Source: Candidatus Schekmanbacteria bacterium RIFCSPLOWO2_02_FULL_38_14 (GTDB taxonomy: Bacteria > Schekmanbacteria > GWA2-38-11). Taken from it: a stretch of DNA of 64,000 nucleotides. The stretch lies in assembly GCA_001790855.1 (NCBI GenBank), contig MGDH01000004.1, positions 20,237 through 84,236 on the forward strand, in the 5' to 3' direction. The position numbers and the translations under genes are program-made. Position 1 is the stretch's first letter, and each line of letters starts with the position of its first letter. The notes beneath the pieces are model-generated. The model saw only the letters and a program-made list of their open reading frames with translations. It was not told the origin of the DNA and made no database searches. Positions 53,893 to 62,833 of this stretch are shown here, piece after piece.

Positions 53893-56304
53893 CTAAAAAT
53901 TTGCCATTTTTTTTATTTTCTCAGTTATATTTCTTGCTTTGTCAAGAAATTTTCTGCTATCAGCAATTGCAGTTACAAAAAAGTCAAGCCTGCCTTTGTC
54001 AATACCAACCAAGTCCATTACAGACTTGGTCAACTCTACCTGCGTTATCATCAACTCTTTCCCGTTTTTAAAATGGCATGTCTGGCACCCTCCGACAAGT
54101 ACGCCATCCGCTCCAAGCTCAAATGACTTTAGGATATCAAGCATTGTTGTTTTGCCTGCGCATGGAAGCCCTATAGGCAAAATACTTGCAGGGTACTGTA
54201 GCTTCTGAAGCCCTGCAATGTCCATGGCAGCATAAGCACATTCAAGACATAAGAACGTGACAATTTTTGGAGTAATGAAATTATTTTTAAGTATTCCTTC
54301 AATCTGCGCAAAAACAGACTCGCGATTATAATTCTTTGCCTGAATTGCGCCAGTCGGGCAATAAGCTGAACACTGGCCGCAATTAACACAGACAAGTTCA
54401 TTTACCTTTGGAGGTTTAGTGAGAAGAACCGGAGACTCATCCGAAAATATTCCCTCAACCGCATGGAAGGGGCAAATTTTCATACAGATTTCACATTTTA
54501 TGCAAAGGTCATCGTTCACACTCGCAACCTTAAGCCTCCTGTGTGCCTGCTGCCTTTTTATCTCAATCAAAGCCTTTGTTGCTGCTGCTCCTGCATGAGC
54601 AACAGATGATGGTATGTTTTTGGGCCCTGAAGCCCCTCCTGCAACATATATTCCAATGCTCTCTGTTTCACTGGAGCGGTTCTTTCCATAATACTCTTTT
54701 ATAAATCCATAATTGTTCAAATTCAGGTTTGATGTCTTTGAAATCTCCTGTGTCCCCTCTGACGGAATAAGCGCAGCAGAAAGAACCACAAGGTCAGCAG
54801 AAAGCCTTAAATCCTGGTTAAGCAATGCATCTTCAACCTGTACACAGAGTTCGCGGGTCTGCGGGTTTTCTGTAATCTCAGAAGGTCTTCCCTTTATAAA
54901 ATTCACCCATTTATCACGGGCTTCAAGGTAATACCTCTCATAAAAACCATGGCTTCTTATGTCGATGTAACAAACAGTTACCTCTGCATCAGTTCTCTCT
55001 TTAATCACATTCGCGTGTTTGAGTGCAAATATGCAGCAAAGCTCAGAGCAGTACTCGTGGTATTTATCCCTTGAGCCAACACACTGAACCATGACTATTT
55101 TTTTTGCAGGCTTGCCCGTTGATGGAGCAACCACTGAACCTCTTGTTGGACCGTCAGGGTCAAGCATCCTTGCAAGCTCAACCTGATTTATCACATTTGG
55201 AAATCTTCCGTAACCGTATTCTTTTAATGGTGAGGGATTAAACATTTCTATCCCTGTTGCTACAATAACTGAGCCGCACCTGATTTCTCTTTTCTCTTCT
55301 TTCTGGTTTAAATCAATTGCCCTTGTTGGACATATATCCTCACACCTCCTGCACTCAGGAGGACAAAGGCTTCTCTCAACCATGTATCCCCTTGGGATTG
55401 CCTGCGGTATTGGAAGGTAAATCGCCTTTCTTGAGTTTGTGGCGTAAGGAAACTCCTTAATGCCGTCAACAGGGCAAACCTCCTCGCATTTCTTGCAGAG
55501 GATGCATTTTTTTATATCTACAAATCTTGGAGAAGCTTCAAATGTAACTGAAAAGTCTCCCGGAGAGCCTTTCAGCTTCTTCACATCTGCCTGGGTGATT
55601 ATCTCAAGGTTGTCATTTGCGTCAATCCTGCTTCTGTAGATGCACTTTCTGCATATTTCAAGGTTATTGCTGTCCATAAAAGCTGTGCACATCGCACAGT
55701 CATCAGTTGGAACCACTTTCCCGATTTTTGCAGCAATGCCTCCAAGATAAGGTTTCTTTTCAAGCAGATATGTTTTTACTCCTGCCTCAGCAAGTTCAAA
55801 AGCAGCTGCAACACCTGCAGTCCCTCCGCCTATCACAACAGCCTTGGTTTCTATCCCTATTTTGCGGGAAAGAACTTTTTCATTCCTTCTTGCCCTCTCC
55901 AGAGATACCTGAATCAAAGCCTTTGTTTTATTTAAAGCATCAGAGGGGTTATCTATGTGAACCCACGCACACCCCTCCCTGATATTCACTATTTCAAAAT
56001 ACTCAAGTGTTACGAGTTTTTCCAGAAAGGATTTTTCAAAAATTTTTGTTATGTATTGCGGGGAACATGCAGCAATGATTACCTTTTGATACTTGTTTTT
56101 TTCAATTTCCTCTGCAAGAAAGGTCAAATCAGGCTCCTGGCAAAGAAGATGGCGGACAAGCTCGACTTTAACATCAGGTATTGAGCCAAGAAACTCGGCA
56201 AGATTATCAAAATTTATTGTTTTGGAAATCTCTTCACTGCAGGAGCAAAGAAAAATTCCTGTAGATTTATCCAAACTCTTTTTAGTCCCTTCACTCTTTT
56301 TCAT
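53893..56304 (-). CDS. HdrA-like flavoprotein fused to an MvhD-type domain
   Basis: 803 residues. Order: N-terminal Cys-containing segment (GIFLCSCSEEI), FAD Rossmann motif VVIGGGTAGVAAAFELAEAG (~155), HdrA-type cluster region, ferredoxin domains (CILCKKCEEVCPVDGI, then CRRCEDICPTRAI), CVGSRDKYHEYCSELCCIFA, a second ferredoxin pair (CIKCEICMKICPFHAV, CVNCGQCSAYCPTGAI), and a C-terminal MvhD [2Fe-2S] domain (FLCLECAYAAMD...PCAGKT...GGCQTCHFKNG). Heterodisulfide-reductase-type electron confurcation or bifurcation hub. All cluster residues are Cys; no selenocysteine is seen. Confidence 0.9.
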   Translation of the reverse strand: MKKSEGTKKSLDKSTGIFLCSCSEEISKTINFDNLAEFLGSIPDVKVELVRHLLCQEPDLTFLAEEIEKNKYQKVIIAACSPQYITKIFEKSFLEKLVTLEYFEIVNIREGCAWVHIDNPSDALNKTKALIQVSLERARRNEKVLSRKIGIETKAVVIGGGTAGVAAAFELAEAGVKTYLLEKKPYLGGIAAKIGKVVPTDDCAMCTAFMDSNNLEICRKCIYRSRIDANDNLEIITQADVKKLKGSPGDFSVTFEASPRFVDIKKCILCKKCEEVCPVDGIKEFPYATNSRKAIYLPIPQAIPRGYMVERSLCPPECRRCEDICPTRAIDLNQKEEKREIRCGSVIVATGIEMFNPSPLKEYGYGRFPNVINQVELARMLDPDGPTRGSVVAPSTGKPAKKIVMVQCVGSRDKYHEYCSELCCIFALKHANVIKERTDAEVTVCYIDIRSHGFYERYYLEARDKWVNFIKGRPSEITENPQTRELCVQVEDALLNQDLRLSADLVVLSAALIPSEGTQEISKTSNLNLNNYGFIKEYYGKNRSSETESIGIYVAGGASGPKNIPSSVAHAGAAATKALIEIKRQQAHRRLKVASVNDDLCIKCEICMKICPFHAVEGIFSDESPVLLTKPPKVNELVCVNCGQCSAYCPTGAIQAKNYNRESVFAQIEGILKNNFITPKIVTFLCLECAYAAMDIAGLQKLQYPASILPIGLPCAGKTTMLDILKSFELGADGVLVGGCQTCHFKNGKELMITQVELTKSVMDLVGIDKGRLDFFVTAIADSRKFLDKARNITEKIKKMANF

Positions 56305-56316
56305 ATAGGGCTTTAT

Positions 56317-56907
56317 TTATTTTTCCCCATCAGGATAGCTCCTCTGCAGGTAGATTGAAAGCTTGGGAACTGATTCATATGCTGTTCTCCACTTCCTGCA
56401 CTTCTGGCAATAATCTAACTCAGATAACTCTATACCTTCTTCTTTAAGCTTCTCTGCTATCCTCGCAATAGATGCAACAGGACCAACAGGTTTTTTGCAT
56501 TCTTTGCAGAGTTTAAGCTCTGCACTCTTTTTTTTCCTTAAATTTCCCTCAATAAAATCCTTTAGATTAAGTTCAACTTCAATCTTTATTGCCTTATCCT
56601 CGCAGCTTGTTTCACATCTTTTACAGGCAATACATAGCTGGTGAGTATGGCTTATTGTTCTTATATTCTCGTCATCCCTGATTGATAAGGCGCCTGTTGG
56701 ACAGGTTTCAGCACATGCGCCACAGGCAATACATTTTTCATCATCTATAATTGCCCTTCCGGCAAAGAATATTTCATGGAGGGGCTTAACGGCATTTCCT
56801 TCTTTTAATTCCTTGCCACCGGAAGAAGAGAATTTTTTGATAAGTTCAATGAGAAGCTTTCGATTCTCTAAATTTATTTCATCAAATTTTTTTACTAGGG
56901 TGTCCAT
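56317..56907 (-). CDS. Dicluster 4Fe-4S protein
   Basis: 196 residues with two [4Fe-4S] motifs in the middle (CIACGACAETCPTGAL, CIACKRCETSCEDKAIKI) and a Cys-rich C-terminus (CKECKKPV and CQKCRKW), which could bind another cluster or zinc. The N-terminus is helical. It is encoded immediately before the HdrA-like gene, so it is probably another electron-transfer subunit of that complex. Confidence 0.8.
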   Translation of the reverse strand: MDTLVKKFDEINLENRKLLIELIKKFSSSGGKELKEGNAVKPLHEIFFAGRAIIDDEKCIACGACAETCPTGALSIRDDENIRTISHTHQLCIACKRCETSCEDKAIKIEVELNLKDFIEGNLRKKKSAELKLCKECKKPVGPVASIARIAEKLKEEGIELSELDYCQKCRKWRTAYESVPKLSIYLQRSYPDGEK

Positions 56908-56934
56908 AAGATTTTCTTATATTGATTTTACCTA

Positions 56935-57040
56935 TCATTGCGAGCCCATGAGCTTTTTGAATGGGCGTGGCAATCTCGTATATTAGCGGTCAGTGTTCAG
57001 CATTCAGCTAAAAGCTGATGGCTGATAGCTTATAGCTATT
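56935..57040. repeat. TCATTGCGAGG repeat (family A), half copy with AGCTGATGGCTGATAGC tail
   Basis: TCATTGCGAGCCCATGAGCT then GTGGCAATCTC and a run of AGCTAAAAGCTGATGGCTGA-TAGCTTATAGC. Confidence 0.7.
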
Positions 57041-58619
57041 AACTCTTCTTAAGTTTTTCAAGCTCCTGTGCCTTTAAAATATTCTTTTGAATTTTCCCGA
57101 TTGATGTCTTTGGAAAGCCTGTGACAAAATCTATATACTGCGGAATCTTAAATTTAGCAAGTTTTGTCCCGCAGTACTGCTGGAGTGTCTCAACAGTTAT
57201 TGACTGGCCCTCCTTTAACATGACAAAGGCTTTTACAGCCTCATCCCTCATCTCATCAGGAACTCCAATCACAGCCGCTTCAAGTACAGCAGGATGCTCG
57301 GTCAGAACCCTTTCCACTTCATTGGCAGCAACATTCTCACCTGCCCTTTTAATCACATCTTTTTTCCGGTCAATGAAATATACATGCCCGTCTTCATCCA
57401 TCTTCCCAAAATCACCTGTATAGAACCAGTTATCCTTGTCAAGAACAGCAGCAGTTGCTTCAGGGTTTTTGTAATAACCCTTCATCAGCTGCACACCCGG
57501 AATCCCTTTTACAGCAATCTCTCCAACCCCACCGTAAGGGAGTTCCTTCCTCTCATCATCAACAATCTTAATCTCATCACCAAATATGGGAAACCCAACT
57601 GAGCCTCTTTTTCGTTTTGCATGCATTGCAGTAAAAGTGCAAGGTGCAAGAGTTTCAGTCAACCCGTAGAGGTCGTAGAGGGTGCAGTCAAACCTTGCCT
57701 CAAACTCATCCCACTGCTCGTCTGTTATTGCAATCGCAAAGCAGATTCTTCTCATCTTGTTGTTTGCATCGTCAGGGTGCCTTGGCTGAAGAAGAAGCTG
57801 CCTGACATTTGTGGCAACAAGGCTTGTTATTGTAGCGCAAAACCTTCTCACAAAATCAAAGTATCTTGATGCAGAAAAACGCTCGCAGACTATTATGCTT
57901 GCACCTGCTGTAAGGGTTGGCATAAATGAAATGTACATGGCATTCACATGGAAAAGCGGGAGCACGCATATATGCCTGTCCTCGCTTGTCAGCTTCTGCT
58001 CGCATGCCATTGCCTCACCTATCCACAGAGAATTTGCATGTGTCAGAAGCACTCCCTTGGGACGTGCGGTGGTTCCCGATGTATAGAGCATGGTTGAAAC
58101 ATCCATCGGGTCAACCTTGGTTGGTGCAAGCTCAGGAGATGAGTTTTTAATTACATCAGAAAGGAGCATGTACCCTTTTTGCGCCTCTTCAGCCCTGTAG
58201 AGAATCAGGTTTTTAAGCTTGGGGCATTTCCCTTTTATGCCATCAATCATGCTTGCATATTCAGGGTCTGTTATAAGGGTGCTGCTTTCAGAGTGGTTGA
58301 GCATATATTTCATTTCATCTGCCTGAGACATTGTATTGGTTGGAATCATTATGGCGCCAATCTTTGAAGTTGCAAACCATGTAAGGCAGAATCCTGTGGA
58401 GTTTGGCAGATTGCAGGTTACAAAATCACCTTTTTTTACTCCGAGAGAAAGAAGACCGTTTGCAAGGCGGTTAACTTTTTCATTAAACTCTTTATATGTT
58501 ACTGTTTCAACATTATCATTGCGGTCAATAAAAATTAAAAATATCTTATTTGGATAGGTCTCTGCCTGAAACTCAAGGAGTTTTCTCAGATTTTTATTGC
58601 GCCCTATGATTGTGCTCAT
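57039..58619 (-). CDS. Acyl-CoA ligase (AMP-forming)
   Basis: 526 residues, GGAGG before the ATG. ANL superfamily: P-loop STMLYTSGTTARPKGVLLTH, YDLYGLTETLAPCTF, YTGDFGKMDEDGHVYFIDRK, KDVIKRAGENVAANEVERVL and the catalytic Lys in KTSIGKIQKNIL. The overall pattern resembles CaiC-like carnitine/crotonobetaine or medium-chain acid ligases. It probably activates a carboxylic acid handled by the AOR and beta-oxidation-type genes around it. Confidence 0.93.
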   Translation of the reverse strand: MSTIIGRNKNLRKLLEFQAETYPNKIFLIFIDRNDNVETVTYKEFNEKVNRLANGLLSLGVKKGDFVTCNLPNSTGFCLTWFATSKIGAIMIPTNTMSQADEMKYMLNHSESSTLITDPEYASMIDGIKGKCPKLKNLILYRAEEAQKGYMLLSDVIKNSSPELAPTKVDPMDVSTMLYTSGTTARPKGVLLTHANSLWIGEAMACEQKLTSEDRHICVLPLFHVNAMYISFMPTLTAGASIIVCERFSASRYFDFVRRFCATITSLVATNVRQLLLQPRHPDDANNKMRRICFAIAITDEQWDEFEARFDCTLYDLYGLTETLAPCTFTAMHAKRKRGSVGFPIFGDEIKIVDDERKELPYGGVGEIAVKGIPGVQLMKGYYKNPEATAAVLDKDNWFYTGDFGKMDEDGHVYFIDRKKDVIKRAGENVAANEVERVLTEHPAVLEAAVIGVPDEMRDEAVKAFVMLKEGQSITVETLQQYCGTKLAKFKIPQYIDFVTGFPKTSIGKIQKNILKAQELEKLKKS

Positions 58620-58672
58620 CTAAATCCTCCGAAAAATGATATATTATGATAAAAATTTCTAAATTTTCCTAC

Positions 58673-58730
58673 GATAGGCAGGACATTCCTGTCCTGCCTA
58701 ATAGGCGGGGTTAGAAAACCCCGCCTATCT
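58673..58730. repeat. REPIN-like doublet (family D)
   Basis: GGCAGGACATTCCTGTCCTGCC and, after TAA, TAGGCGGGGTT-AGAA-AACCCCGCCTA: two palindromes in tandem downstream of the SDR gene. Confidence 0.7.
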
Positions 58731-58772
58731 CTTGTGATATTATTTTGTACAAATCAGTAATAAAATATAAAT

Positions 58773-59540
58773 TCACTTCCCTAATATCTGTCCTCCATCA
58801 ACTACAAGGACAGCCCCAGTAATAAAATTCGATGCATCAGAAGCAAGGAAAACTACTGAACCTACCAGTTCTTCTGGTTCGCCAAGGCGTTTAAAAGGAA
58901 GTGTCTGCTCGATTATTTTTTTGCCTGCATCTGTTGAAAAAAACTTTTCATTCATCGGAGTCCTGAAATATCCGGGACAGATTGCATTTACCTGTATATT
59001 ATACCTTGCCCATTCAAGAGCAAGGGCTTTTGTGAACTGAACCACTCCTGCCTTTGATGCGCAGTAGGATGTCATGTTTGGGATTGCCATATAAAAAGTA
59101 ATGGAGGAAATATTGATTATCTTCCCCTTCTTTCTCTTTACCATCTCAGCCCCAACAGCCTTTGAACAGAGAAAGGGAGCTTTCAAGTTTACTGACATTA
59201 CATAATCCCAGTATTCCTCTTCCATCTTAAGAACCGGTTTGTCACCGCTTATTCCTGTATTGTTTACAAGAATATCTATTTTCCCGAATTTCCCCATTGC
59301 TTCCTTAACCATCCGCTCTATATCAGCATTCTTTGAAACATCAGCCGGCACAGGGAGCGCCTTTCTTCCCTTTGCCCTTATCTCCTCTGCAACAACTTCA
59401 AGGTCCTTCAATGTCCTGCTTACAAGAACAATATCAGCTCCGGCATCTGCCATTCCAAGCGACATGGCTTTACCAAGCCCCTTGCTTGCGCCTGTTACAA
59501 TTGCAATTTTTCCGGTTAGATCAAATAATTTTAAGCTCAT
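58773..59540 (-). CDS. Short-chain dehydrogenase/reductase (SDR)
   Basis: 255 residues, classical SDR: cofactor motif TGASKGLGKAMSLG, NNTG, catalytic Ser in INISSITFYMAI, YCASKAGVVQFTKAL with Tyr and Lys, and C-terminal GAVLVVDGGQ. FabG/gluconate- or hydroxyacyl-type NAD(P) oxidoreductase. Substrate unknown; the setting suggests a 3-hydroxyacyl or secondary-alcohol step. Confidence 0.93.
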   Translation of the reverse strand: MSLKLFDLTGKIAIVTGASKGLGKAMSLGMADAGADIVLVSRTLKDLEVVAEEIRAKGRKALPVPADVSKNADIERMVKEAMGKFGKIDILVNNTGISGDKPVLKMEEEYWDYVMSVNLKAPFLCSKAVGAEMVKRKKGKIINISSITFYMAIPNMTSYCASKAGVVQFTKALALEWARYNIQVNAICPGYFRTPMNEKFFSTDAGKKIIEQTLPFKRLGEPEELVGSVVFLASDASNFITGAVLVVDGGQILGK

Positions 59541-59576
59541 ATAAGCTAACTATTTTATTTCCTTTCCTTTGAAAAT

Positions 59577-59627
59577 GGCAGGTCAGGAGACCTGCCACTA
59601 TCCGGGTGGCATCTGGTCTCCAAACCC
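59577..59627. repeat. REPIN-like doublet (family C)
   Basis: GGCAGGTCAGGAGACCTGCC, CACTATCCGGGTGGCAT, then TGGTCTCCAAACCC: a diverged copy of the doublet at 44905-44956. Confidence 0.65.
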
Positions 59628-59655
59628 GATGCTTATTTTCATACCTGTTAATTGT

Positions 59656-60330
59656 TTATAACCCTTCAGGTTTTTCCAAAAACTCCTTTATCTGATTCAA
59701 AAACCTTGCAGCCGGTGCTCCGTCTATAATCCTGTGGTCAAATACAAAGCTGAGATAAACAGTAAGCCGCGCAACCACACTGCCATTCTCAACAATTGCT
59801 CTCTCTTTCATTGCTCCAATTCCAAGGATTCCGCACTGGGGATGGTTGATGATAGGAGTAAAAAACTCTATTCCCAAACCCCCAAGGTTTGTGATTGTAA
59901 AAGTACCGCCAGTTAATATCTCAGGGCTTCTTGCTCCGCCTTTCACTTTCTCAATTATCTCAATCCTTTTCTTTGCAATATCCTCAAGGCTCAAGTTTCC
60001 TGCATCCCTGATAACAGGAACTATTAACCCCTGGTCAAGCGCAACTGCAAGTCCTATGTTTATATCTTCAAAAACTAATATTTCATCATTGATTAATGCG
60101 GAGTTAAATATTGGATGAAGCTTTAATGCAGATGCTGTAGCTTTTACAAGTATATCATTAAAATTCACATTGTCAGCCTTTTTCCCTTCTGCAAACTTCT
60201 GCGCTTTACCAGCATCAACAAGGACGATTTCTGCAACGCGAGGCGCTTCATTCCAGCTCTGAGCCATTCTCTTTGCAATTGTAGCCCTAATTCCCTTTAC
60301 AGGGATTTTTTCTTTTACTTTTAATTCCAT
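59656..60330 (-). CDS. 2-oxoacid dehydrogenase E2, catalytic domain only
   Basis: 224 residues comprising just the acyltransferase domain: VKGIRATIAKRMAQSWNEAP at the start, GLAVALDQGLIVPVIRDAGN, GGTFTITNLGGLGIEFFTPI and the catalytic HxxxDG in FDHRIIDGAPAARFL (~199-203). The lipoyl domain and the E3/E1-binding domain usual in E2 are absent. A separate lipoyl protein is encoded at 61413-61652. The ATG overlaps the stop region of the preceding gene. Likely core of an acetoin- or branched-chain-type complex. Confidence 0.9.
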   Translation of the reverse strand: MELKVKEKIPVKGIRATIAKRMAQSWNEAPRVAEIVLVDAGKAQKFAEGKKADNVNFNDILVKATASALKLHPIFNSALINDEILVFEDINIGLAVALDQGLIVPVIRDAGNLSLEDIAKKRIEIIEKVKGGARSPEILTGGTFTITNLGGLGIEFFTPIINHPQCGILGIGAMKERAIVENGSVVARLTVYLSFVFDHRIIDGAPAARFLNQIKEFLEKPEGL

Positions 60331-61158
60331 TTAAGACTTCTTTTCCTTTCCAACCTGCTTAAAATATTTTTCAGGAATTTTTTTTGGGTCTTTATAGATG
60401 TGAAATTTACATGGCTCATCAGGAGAGTTTGGCGCCTCATGTACCCACTGAGGATGTCCAAACCACTCAATTGCCTGTATATTGTTCCATACAGCGCAAT
60501 GGGAACAGTAACCGGGAAAATTCTCTTTGTTAAAACCTATTGGCTGTGATTTTTTTACCTTGTAATAATTTTTCGGAGCATCATAAGCCCCCTCTCTCAT
60601 AAGCTTTCCACCACTGCCACACGGGTCATGAATAAAGGTAAATTTCTCATCATCTTCCAGTATTTTCATTTTTCCCATATGGGTTTTCATAAGATGGGCT
60701 GTTGCTCTGACAAAGTCCTCAACAGGCATATTCTCCCATGATATAAACCCCTGCTTCTGCATCTCTCCTGAATGTCGCAACACCCCTTCCAACCCTTTAT
60801 CACCATAAACCTTCCCCATGTAGCTGAAGCATGAAACCATCATCTCTATATAGATGTCATGTATAAGGAGATGCTGTTTCTCTCTTTGCTCAAGTAGCCT
60901 TTTAGTTTTTTCATCATCTTTTCCTCTTATTGACTCCTCTATCTCTTTTGCGATTTTTTCCTGTTCATCCCTGAAATACTGCTCAATGTATTGCATAATA
61001 AACTCAATAACCTTTCTCAGTCCTTTATGTACAAGAATAAACTCCTTTGAAAGCGCCTCGCACTCCTTAAGCGCCTTTTCTCTGTCACCTGACTTCAGGG
61101 CATTTAAAATTTTATCAGACTGCTTTAAACTCAGTTCTTCTAATTCTTTTGGATCCAT
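60331..61158 (-). CDS. Conserved Cys-containing protein of unknown function
   Basis: 275 residues, not recognised. The first ~110 residues are strongly charged and helical (KEFILVHKGLRKVIEFIMQY, then EKIAKEIEESIRGKDDEKTK), possibly coiled-coil. The C-terminal half has ordered motifs FIHDPCGSGGKLMREGAYDA, FPGYCSHCAVWNNIQAIEWF and DEPCKFHIYKDP; the four Cys plus His could hold zinc or an Fe-S cluster. It lies between the lipoyl protein and E2 catalytic genes, adjoining the latter without a gap, so a role in this dehydrogenase or its substrate is inferred from position. Confidence 0.7.
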   Translation of the reverse strand: MDPKELEELSLKQSDKILNALKSGDREKALKECEALSKEFILVHKGLRKVIEFIMQYIEQYFRDEQEKIAKEIEESIRGKDDEKTKRLLEQREKQHLLIHDIYIEMMVSCFSYMGKVYGDKGLEGVLRHSGEMQKQGFISWENMPVEDFVRATAHLMKTHMGKMKILEDDEKFTFIHDPCGSGGKLMREGAYDAPKNYYKVKKSQPIGFNKENFPGYCSHCAVWNNIQAIEWFGHPQWVHEAPNSPDEPCKFHIYKDPKKIPEKYFKQVGKEKKS

Positions 61159-61220
61159 GTATTACGATCTTTCCTTAGAAACAGATCTTTATTTGCCTGC
61201 TGAAAAAGGGTCTGTTTGGT

Positions 61221-61307
61221 GTCATTGCGAGGAGCGATAGCGACGTGGCAATCTCTACTCAATTGATTTACATAAAACTGAGATTGCTTCGCTTCGCTCG
61301 CAATGAC
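61221..61307. repeat. TCATTGCGAGG stem-loop repeat (family A)
   Basis: GTCATTGCGAGGAGCGATAG and GCTTCGCTTCGCTCGCAATGAC around GCAATCTC/GAGATTGC arms, in the gap after the lipoyl protein gene. Confidence 0.85.
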
Positions 61308-61412
61308 AATGAAGCGATTTTTAAACACCCTGTTTAGACCCGTTAAACAGCAGATTTAAAGGTCTATTTCTGTAAAATTAATTTAGATTATTTGAAATTT
61401 ATATTTCCCCCT

Positions 61413-61652
61413 TTATCCTTCTTCTATAATCGCCAGCACTCCACCAACAGGGAAAACCTGTTCCACCTGCCCTATTACCTGTTTTACAACCCCTGTAGCA
61501 GGTGACTCAACTTCATATTCCACTTTTTCTGTTTCAACTACAAGTATTGGCTCTCCCTTTTCAATTCTATCCCCTTCATTCTTAAGCCACCTGACAACGC
61601 TTCCCTCTTCCATGGTTAAGCCAAGCTTTGGCATCACAAGTTCAACAGCCAT
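61413..61652 (-). CDS. Free-standing lipoyl-domain protein
   Basis: 79 residues, GGAG before the ATG. Complete biotinyl/lipoyl fold: VMPKLGLTMEEGSVVRWLKN, GDRIEKGEPILVVETEKVEY with attachment Lys near residue 43, ESPATGVVKQVI. ETEKVEYEV is typical of lipoyl rather than biotinyl (MKM) domains. It is presumably the swinging arm of the split E2. Confidence 0.92.
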   Translation of the reverse strand: MAVELVMPKLGLTMEEGSVVRWLKNEGDRIEKGEPILVVETEKVEYEVESPATGVVKQVIGQVEQVFPVGGVLAIIEEG

Positions 61653-61683
61653 CTATTTCTCCTTGTTCTTAAAACTTGATCAG

Positions 61684-62661
61684 TCAGTTATGCACTATCT
61701 CTTTCACTGCCTGGACTATGTCAGTCTCTTTTGGCAAATAGAATTGCTCTAAAGGTTTGCTAAAGGGGACTGGTGTAAAAGGGGCTGCAACCCTCTTTAT
61801 GGGAGCCTTAAGAAACTTGAAGGCTTCTTCACTCACAATTGCAGCAATCTCAGCACCAAATCCACAGAATTTAACTGCTTCGTAAGCTACAACAAGCCTT
61901 CCAGTCTTTTTGACTGAATTTATAATAAGATTTTTATCCAAGGGGGTTAATGTCCTTGGATCAATTACCTCAGCCTCTATCTTTTCAGACGATAGAGCCT
62001 GGGCTGCTTTTAAGGCTTTATGCACCATCTGGGATGTTGCAACAATGGTAACATCCTTCCCTTCTCTTTTCACTTCGCCAACCCCTAAAGGAATTGTATA
62101 ATCCCCTTCTGGAACATCCCCCTTCATGCTGTACAGGATTTTATTTTCAATAAATATGACTGGATTATCATCCCTAATTGATGATTTCAAAAGCCCTTTG
62201 ACATCATAAACTGTGCTCGGCATAACCACTTTTAAGCCAGGCACATGGGTAAACCATGCCTCCAGGCTCTGAGAGTGCTGTGGCCCTGCATTCATCCCCG
62301 CACCACAGGGCATCCTGATTACAAGCGGAAGCTTTGGCTTGCCACCAAACATATATCTTATCTTTGCAGTCTGATTAACTATCTGGTCCATTGCACAGGT
62401 TACAAAATCATTAAACATTATCTCAACAACAGGCCTTAAACCTGTGAGAGCTGCTCCAATGGCAAGTCCTACAATAGCTGACTCAGCAATCGGCGTGTCA
62501 ACGACTCTCTCTTTTCCAAATTGCTCATAGAGCCCTCGTGTTGCACTAAAGGAACCCCCTGCAATTGCCACATCCTCACCGGCAATAAAAACATTTTTAT
62601 CTCTTTCCATTTCTTCCTTAAGGGCATCGTTAACTGCTCTTATATATCTTGTCTCAGGCAT
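61684..62661 (-). CDS. 2-oxoacid/acetoin dehydrogenase E1 beta subunit
   Basis: 325 residues, GGAG before the ATG. Transketolase-C-like subunit: FIAGEDVAIAGGSFSATRGL, VDTPIAESAIVGLAIGAALT, QHSQSLEAWFTHVPGLKVVM, YEAVKFCGFGAEIAAIVSEE. Pairs with E1 alpha to decarboxylate a 2-oxoacid (or cleave acetoin) with TPP and reductively acylate the lipoyl arm. Confidence 0.93.
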   Translation of the reverse strand: MPETRYIRAVNDALKEEMERDKNVFIAGEDVAIAGGSFSATRGLYEQFGKERVVDTPIAESAIVGLAIGAALTGLRPVVEIMFNDFVTCAMDQIVNQTAKIRYMFGGKPKLPLVIRMPCGAGMNAGPQHSQSLEAWFTHVPGLKVVMPSTVYDVKGLLKSSIRDDNPVIFIENKILYSMKGDVPEGDYTIPLGVGEVKREGKDVTIVATSQMVHKALKAAQALSSEKIEAEVIDPRTLTPLDKNLIINSVKKTGRLVVAYEAVKFCGFGAEIAAIVSEEAFKFLKAPIKRVAAPFTPVPFSKPLEQFYLPKETDIVQAVKEIVHN

Positions 62662-62690
62662 TTTAATCTCCTAATTTAGTTTTCTCTTTT

Positions 62691-62833
62691 AAAAGGATTC
62701 AAGGGGTCCAGGGTTCAAGGATTCAAGTGAAACTCAAAACTCAAAAGTCAAAAACTAAATTCCTTAATTTTGATATTTGCTTTTTGATTTTTTATTTTCC
62801 CCACTTGAACCATAGAATCCTTGAACCCTTCTA
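62691..62833. repeat. GGGTTCAAGG stem-loop repeat (family B)
   Basis: AAAAGGATTCAAGGGGTCCA at the left and CATAGAATCCTTGAACCCTT at the right; interior has ACTCAAAACTCAAAAGTCAA and its rough inverse. It sits between E1 alpha and E1 beta. Confidence 0.75.

Noticed and set aside
61140..61328. 62-residue minus-strand open frame across 61140-61328
   Set aside because: It is read through a family A stem-loop repeat and has no protein-like features.
61413..61652. Biotin carboxyl carrier protein
   Set aside because: The attachment motif is ETEKVEYEV, not the (A/V)MKM of biotinyl domains, and no carboxylase gene is adjacent.
3651..62833. tRNA genes suggested by GGTTCAA/GGTTCGA words
   Set aside because: The words belong to family B repeats; no cloverleaf, anticodon arm or acceptor stem could be built around them.
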